A stretch of 41,562 bases of DNA from Fidelibacterota bacterium (GTDB taxonomy: Bacteria; Fidelibacterota; Fidelibacteria; Fidelibacterales; Fidelibacteraceae), in contig JAQUPD010000020.1 of assembly GCA_028716785.1 (NCBI GenBank), forward strand, positions 1 through 41,562, in the 5' to 3' direction. Of this stretch, positions 37,649 through 41,562 are shown piece after piece. A program made the position numbers and the translations under genes. The notes under the pieces were generated by a model. That model was not told the origin of the DNA. It searched no databases and was given only the letters and a program-made list of their open reading frames with translations. How positions within the stretch are numbered: position 1 is the first letter of the stretch; every line of letters starts with the position of its first letter.

Positions 37649-38989
37649 ATGACACCTGTAAAACCGATGTCATATCCTTTAATGGAAAAAGTTGTAGCTC
37701 TTTGCAGAAGGCGGGGCTTTATTTTTCAGAGCAGTGAAATTTATGGGGGAATAAATGCTGTTTATGATTATGGCCCTTTAGGTGTTGAGCTTAAGCGTAA
37801 TGTAAAAGACCTTTGGTGGCGGAATATGGTTACCGCTCGAGAAAATATTTTAGGAATGGATGCCGCAATTCTTATGCATCCTAAAGTTTGGGAAGCGTCG
37901 GGACACGTAGATAATTTTCATGATCCGATGGTAGAATGCCAAAAATGTCACCGGCGATATCGCTGGGATCAATTACCAGGAGAGACTTCAACATGTCCTG
38001 AGTGCCAGGGAGAATTAGGAAAGCCTCGACAATTTAACCTTATGTTTAAAACCTTTTTGGGCTCGACAGAAGAAGGGGCTCAGGAAATTTATTTAAGGCC
38101 TGAAACAGCCCAGGGAATTTTTGTCAATTTTGACAATGTTGTTTCATCCAACCGAGTGAAACTCCCCTTTGGAATTGCTCAACTGGGAAAAGCCTTTCGG
38201 AATGAAATAACTACTGGGAATTTTATTTTTCGAACCCGAGAATTTGAACAAATGGAGATGGAATTTTTTGTTCGGCCGGGAGAAAATGCTCAATGGTTGG
38301 AATATTGGGTTCACGAGCGGCTGAATTGGTTTAAATTACTGGGAATCAGTCCCCAAAAACTGCGTCTTCGCGCCCATACTAAGGATGAATTAGCACATTA
38401 TTCCCAGGCATGCTATGATGTAGAATATGAGTTCCCCTTTGGCTTCTCTGAACTGGAAGGGATTGCTGATCGCGGGACCTATGATTTAACCCAACACATG
38501 GCTCTAAGTGGTAAAAAACTTTATTATATTGATCAAGAAGCCCGGGGTGAAAAAATTGTTCCTGCGGTGGTGGAAACCTCAGCCGGAGTAGATCGCACTG
38601 TATTGACCCTTTTAACAGATAGCTATTGGGAAGATAAAGAAAATGATCGGATTGTTTTGCGCTTTCATCCTGCTGTAGCCCCAATAAAAGTGGCGATCTT
38701 TCCCCTCTTTAATAAAGCAGGCATGCCCAATGTTGCCCGAAAACTCTATGATGATATTCATTTTAAATTTCCAGCATTTTATGATGACGGGGGATCTATT
38801 GGAAAGCGCTATCGCCGCCAAGATGAAGCAGGTACTCCCTTTTGTATCACTATTGATCACCAAACTCTGGAAGATAGAACCGTCACTCTTCGAGATCGGG
38901 ACTCGCTGGAACAAATCCGCATTTCGTTGAATCAGGTTGATTCCGTTCTTACTGATAAATTGGAATCATTGATTCAAAGAAATAAGTAA
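37649..38989 (+). CDS. glyS: Glycyl-tRNA synthetase (dimeric class II type)
   Basis: 446-residue alpha2-type GlyRS that charges tRNA-Gly. It has the N-terminal RRGFIFQSSEIYGG and YDYGPLGVELKRN, a zinc-ribbon-like insert with paired CxxC motifs (about residues 93-120), RPETAQGIFVNF, motif 2 FRNEITTGNFIFRTREFEQ and motif 3 around SAGVDRTVLTLL. The anticodon-binding domain is at the C terminus (KVAIFPLFNK). It is not the tetrameric alpha2beta2 form. It starts 21 nt after topA at ATG 37649. Confidence 0.95.
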   Translation: MTPVKPMSYPLMEKVVALCRRRGFIFQSSEIYGGINAVYDYGPLGVELKRNVKDLWWRNMVTARENILGMDAAILMHPKVWEASGHVDNFHDPMVECQKCHRRYRWDQLPGETSTCPECQGELGKPRQFNLMFKTFLGSTEEGAQEIYLRPETAQGIFVNFDNVVSSNRVKLPFGIAQLGKAFRNEITTGNFIFRTREFEQMEMEFFVRPGENAQWLEYWVHERLNWFKLLGISPQKLRLRAHTKDELAHYSQACYDVEYEFPFGFSELEGIADRGTYDLTQHMALSGKKLYYIDQEARGEKIVPAVVETSAGVDRTVLTLLTDSYWEDKENDRIVLRFHPAVAPIKVAIFPLFNKAGMPNVARKLYDDIHFKFPAFYDDGGSIGKRYRRQDEAGTPFCITIDHQTLEDRTVTLRDRDSLEQIRISLNQVDSVLTDKLESLIQRNK

Positions 38990-39139
38990 AAAGATATGTT
39001 ATTTAAATAGGACACTTTTCCGTATGAAACAGGGACATTTCATTCCTTATCCCTGAGCACCAAGAGCGCAAAGGGAATCAAATCCCTTGAGCTTTCTGGC
39101 GAATGAAAAGTTGAGAATATTTACAGAAGGGATCATTCA

Positions 39140-40450
39140 TTGACATTTCGTAAACGGCTAGGACTACTTCTTAATGTATGCCTTATAGGAACAACGCTAA
39201 TTGCTCAAGATTCGTTGTTTCTGAAAATTCGCGCTATGATGGATTCTGTTTCCACTGAAAAGATAAGAACACACATTCAAATGCTTGAATATGCCGGCGG
39301 TTATGAAAGTCGAGTTACGTTTACACCGGGGAAAGATAGTGCGATGGTGTATATTGCTGATTATTTTCGACATCATACTCACGTATCAACGGTAACGTTG
39401 GATACGTTTTATGTGGAGCATGCCACAGCACCTTATAACACCTATCCCTTGGTAAATGTGATTGCTAAAATTCCAGGGACGGGAACTCCAAGCCGCTATG
39501 TTGTTTTAGGCGCTCATTATGATGCCTCTGCGAGCCGTATGAGCAGTAATTTATGGCAAAGTCAATGGAATACTATAAAAGCCCCCGGAGCCGATGATAA
39601 TGCAACCGGCGTTGCTGTCCTATTGGAAATTGCCAGGGTGATGTCAGATACAAGTTTTCATTTTTCTGAAGAGTATGGCATTGTCTTTGTTGCGTTTGCC
39701 GCTGAAGAATCTAACCCTATGTTTGGGTCGGGACACCAGGGAAGTTTGCACTTTGTATCTTCCGCAAAGGAAAACAAAGACGACATTCTTGGTGCTGTTT
39801 CGATTGATATGATTGGCTATAATGCCAATTATCCTTATACTGCCATTGTTTCTAATAAAAATTCAGAATGGCTTGGACTTCGGGCAGCAGAGATTAATGA
39901 CATGTATCACCTTGGCCTTTTGATGAACAATCCACCTTATCCCTTTGCAACGTATAGTGATCATGATCGATTTTGGGAACAGGGATATCCAGCAATTCTT
40001 ATGATTGAAAATGCTCCTCCATGGGAGAATGGGCGCTATTATGTTAGAAATTATCTCTACCATACCTCTTATGATACGTTAGGATCTGTAAATCTTAACC
40101 TAGTCACCAAAGTAGCACAACTTAATCTTGGTCTTGCTGCCGATCTTACGGGACGGGTGACAGCTGTTCCCCTATCCCCTATCCCCCAAACATTTGTACT
40201 CTCCCAAAATTATCCCAATCCCTTTAATCCAACGACAACCATTGAGTATACGATAGCAACAGCAGGAAATGTTCAGCTGGTAATTTTTGATATTCAAGGT
40301 CGAAAAAAAGCGCAGGTAATCAATGAATATCATGAACCGGGAGTTTATTCTGTAACTGTTCATGCTGAAGACTTCTCATCCGGCATTTATTTATATCAAC
40401 TTATTTCAGGCTCTTATGTCCAGACGAAAAAAATGACGGTGCTAAAATAA
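39140..40450 (+). CDS. Secreted M28-family metallopeptidase with a type IX sorting domain
   Basis: 436 residues. The signal peptide (LGLLLNVCLIGTTLIA) starts from a TTG codon at 39140, supported by GAAGG upstream; no in-frame ATG precedes it. The peptidase domain spans about 100-335 with M28 zinc ligands H126 (GAHYD), D152 (GADDNATG), E189/E190 (AAEE), D223 (SIDMIG) and H308 (YHTSYDT). A C-terminal sorting domain spans about 353-436. It starts FVLSQNYPNPFNPTT and ends KKMTVLK, the type A form of T9SS cargo in the FCB group. Expected to be an exported aminopeptidase. It stands apart from neighbours with about 150 bp upstream. Confidence 0.9.
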   Translation: MTFRKRLGLLLNVCLIGTTLIAQDSLFLKIRAMMDSVSTEKIRTHIQMLEYAGGYESRVTFTPGKDSAMVYIADYFRHHTHVSTVTLDTFYVEHATAPYNTYPLVNVIAKIPGTGTPSRYVVLGAHYDASASRMSSNLWQSQWNTIKAPGADDNATGVAVLLEIARVMSDTSFHFSEEYGIVFVAFAAEESNPMFGSGHQGSLHFVSSAKENKDDILGAVSIDMIGYNANYPYTAIVSNKNSEWLGLRAAEINDMYHLGLLMNNPPYPFATYSDHDRFWEQGYPAILMIENAPPWENGRYYVRNYLYHTSYDTLGSVNLNLVTKVAQLNLGLAADLTGRVTAVPLSPIPQTFVLSQNYPNPFNPTTTIEYTIATAGNVQLVIFDIQGRKKAQVINEYHEPGVYSVTVHAEDFSSGIYLYQLISGSYVQTKKMTVLK

Positions 40451-40514
40451 ATAGCCTAACTTTAAATAAAAAGATCCTTTCAATAAGGCGTTATTTTTTG
40501 AAAGACACACGAAT

Positions 40515-40532
40515 CCACATAACAAAATGTGG
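40515..40532. repeat. Short hairpin upstream of dapF
   Basis: CCACAT and ATGTGG form a 6-bp stem with a 6-nt AACAAA loop, in the 119-bp gap before the dapF homologue. The downstream T content is interrupted (CGCTTTGTTTAT), so it is at best a weak terminator for the peptidase gene. Confidence 0.35.
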
Positions 40533-40569
40533 CGCTTTGTTTATACATTAGCTATTGGAGAAGCGGTAG

Positions 40570-41421
40570 ATGGATTATTTGTTTAAAAAGTATCATGGCC
40601 TTGGGAATGACTATCTTGTGATGGGACCTGAAATCCCAGAGGATTTTTTTACTCCAGCTTTTGTCCGTCGGATCTGTGATCATCATTATGGAGTGGGTTC
40701 AGATGGACTTCTTCATGGGCCCCTCCCATCACAAACGGCTGATGTGAGAGTCCGCATGTATAATCCAGATGGCGGAGAATTTGAGAAAAGCGGGAATGGC
40801 CTTCGTATTTTTACCCGCTATCTTTTTGATCGAGGTGATATTACTGATAAGCCTGTTATCATTGAGACAAAGGGTGGTCTTGTAACGGCACGTGTTTTGG
40901 AGGGTGGCAACCTTGTTCGTGTGGATATGGGGAGAGCAAGTTTGAAAAGTGAGGATATTCCTGTTCGAGGTGAATCCCGAGAGGTGCTCAATGAGCCCCT
41001 AACCATTAAAGATCGCGTCTTTAATATCTCTGCAGTAACCGTTGGAAATCCCCATTGTGTGGTACTCCTTGAGAATGAAAAAGAGTTAACTCCGGATCTG
41101 GCTAAAACGTATGGCCCACTCCTTGAGCATCATCCTCTTTTTCCTCATCGGACAAATGTTCAGTTTATGGTTCCTTTGGATGAAAAAAATATTCGTATTG
41201 AAATTTGGGAACGGGGTGTGGGATATACTCTTGCTTCAGGGAGTAGCAGTTGTGCTGCAGCAACCGTTGCTCATCGCTTGGGATTGTGTGGAACGGCCGT
41301 GGATGTCCATGTGCCAGGAGGTATTATCCATCTTGATATCCAAAAGGATTCTTCTCTTATTATGACAGCTCCAGTTGTGAAAATCTGTGAAGGCGCTTTT
41401 AGTCCGGAAAGTCTGCCATAA
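40570..41421 (+). CDS. dapF: Diaminopimelate epimerase homologue with both catalytic Cys replaced by Ser
   Basis: 283-residue DapF-fold protein with the two-domain family layout: KYHGLGNDYLV at the start, DHHYGVGSDGLL, NPDGGEFEKSGNGLR, TVGNPHCVV and ERGVGYTLASGSSSCA. DapF converts LL- to meso-diaminopimelate with two cysteines, normally in (A/E)xxCGNGxR and ACGSGACA. Here these are Ser74 (codon AGC) and Ser223 (codon TCA). A nearby Cys228 is one helix turn away from the second site. The reading frame is intact and the rest is well conserved. It may be a serine-based subfamily, a different epimerase or an inactive paralogue. It follows the M28 peptidase at 119 bp. Confidence 0.85.
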   Translation: MDYLFKKYHGLGNDYLVMGPEIPEDFFTPAFVRRICDHHYGVGSDGLLHGPLPSQTADVRVRMYNPDGGEFEKSGNGLRIFTRYLFDRGDITDKPVIIETKGGLVTARVLEGGNLVRVDMGRASLKSEDIPVRGESREVLNEPLTIKDRVFNISAVTVGNPHCVVLLENEKELTPDLAKTYGPLLEHHPLFPHRTNVQFMVPLDEKNIRIEIWERGVGYTLASGSSSCAAATVAHRLGLCGTAVDVHVPGGIIHLDIQKDSSLIMTAPVVKICEGAFSPESLP

Positions 41422-41450
41422 TTGTTTCTATCTTTTCCTGTTTTCCGCAT

Positions 41451-41517
41451 TTTTTGGGGACACCCGTGTAACTCATTGATAATCAATATTATTATTTTAA
41501 ATTTGGGTGTCCCAAAA
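41451..41517. repeat. Long inverted repeat around an inner palindrome
   Basis: The left arm TTTTTGGGGACACCC (41451-41465) pairs with the right arm GGGTGTCCCAAAA (41505-41517) with one bulged base. The 39-nt AT-rich loop contains a smaller palindrome, ATTGAT-A-ATCAAT (41475-41487). The loop is too long for a standard intrinsic terminator. It may be the end of a small mobile element, a regulatory cruciform or an RNA structure; the window ends too soon to decide. Confidence 0.55.
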
Positions 41518-41562
41518 TTTTTGATATGTTTGTAAGAAAATGAAAAATGTATCTGGAAGTTA

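Noticed and set aside
39071-39088. AAGGGA/TCCCTT stem-loop after glyS as a terminator
   Set aside because: Six-bp stem with no following T-run.

Overview
This is an AT-rich, gene-dense bacterial chromosome segment around the replication origin. It carries dnaA, dnaN, recF, dciA, gyrB and gyrA, the rpmH-rnpA-yidD-yidC-mnmE-mnmG block, DnaA boxes and two parS-like sites. The best clue to lineage is the M28 peptidase at 39140-40450. Its C-terminal sorting domain, with a QNYPNPFNP-type start, is typical of type IX secretion cargo in the Fibrobacteres-Chlorobi-Bacteroidetes (FCB) superphylum and relatives (Ignavibacteria, Calditrichota, Marinimicrobia, KSB1-like groups). Tandem SurA-like chaperone genes and lipoproteins fit a diderm. 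I cannot name the genus. TTG and GTG starts are frequent.

Layout. (a) 1-2.1 kb: a ParB-N-domain gene overlapping a spore-photoproduct-lyase-like radical SAM gene. (b) 2.1-4.0 kb, minus strand: a short SSB with a near-consensus sigma70 promoter, then dnaA. (c) 4.0-4.35 kb: DnaA-box cluster and AT-rich DNA. (d) 4.35-16.93 kb: one unbroken plus-strand series rpmH-rnpA-yidD-yidC-mnmE-mnmG-mfd followed by three SurA/PrsA-like periplasmic chaperone genes. A 16-bp parS-like site lies at each end of mnmG. (e) 16.93-17.15 kb: a second DnaA-box-bearing intergenic region upstream of dnaN. (f) 17.15-24.2 kb: dnaN, terminator, recF, dciA, gyrB, gyrA. (g) 24.2-31.1 kb: tightly overlapping genes for a PLP-binding YggS protein, a shrunken purine-nucleoside-phosphorylase-like protein, a canonical SSB, a Nudix hydrolase, a four-cysteine DUF2225-like protein, an eIF2B-like protein, a CPBP protease, a DUF3108 protein and a penicillin-acylase-like protein without its nucleophile. 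(h) 31.1-32.1 kb: a decayed 2-Cys peroxiredoxin gene and a gene-free stretch. (i) 32.1-39.0 kb: rpmE, DUF1385, prfA, prmC, topA, glycyl-tRNA synthetase. (j) 39.1-41.4 kb: the M28 peptidase and a dapF homologue in which both catalytic cysteines are serine. (k) A long inverted repeat ends the window.

The main points of interest are as follows. Two DnaA-box regions are separated by about 13 kb, with a G/C strand-bias change that seems to occur near the dnaN-side region. The parS-like sites are embedded exactly at gene boundaries. Three enzymes seem to have lost catalytic parts: the DapF homologue, the penicillin-acylase-like protein and the PNP-like protein. The ParB-domain/radical-SAM pair has no assigned function.
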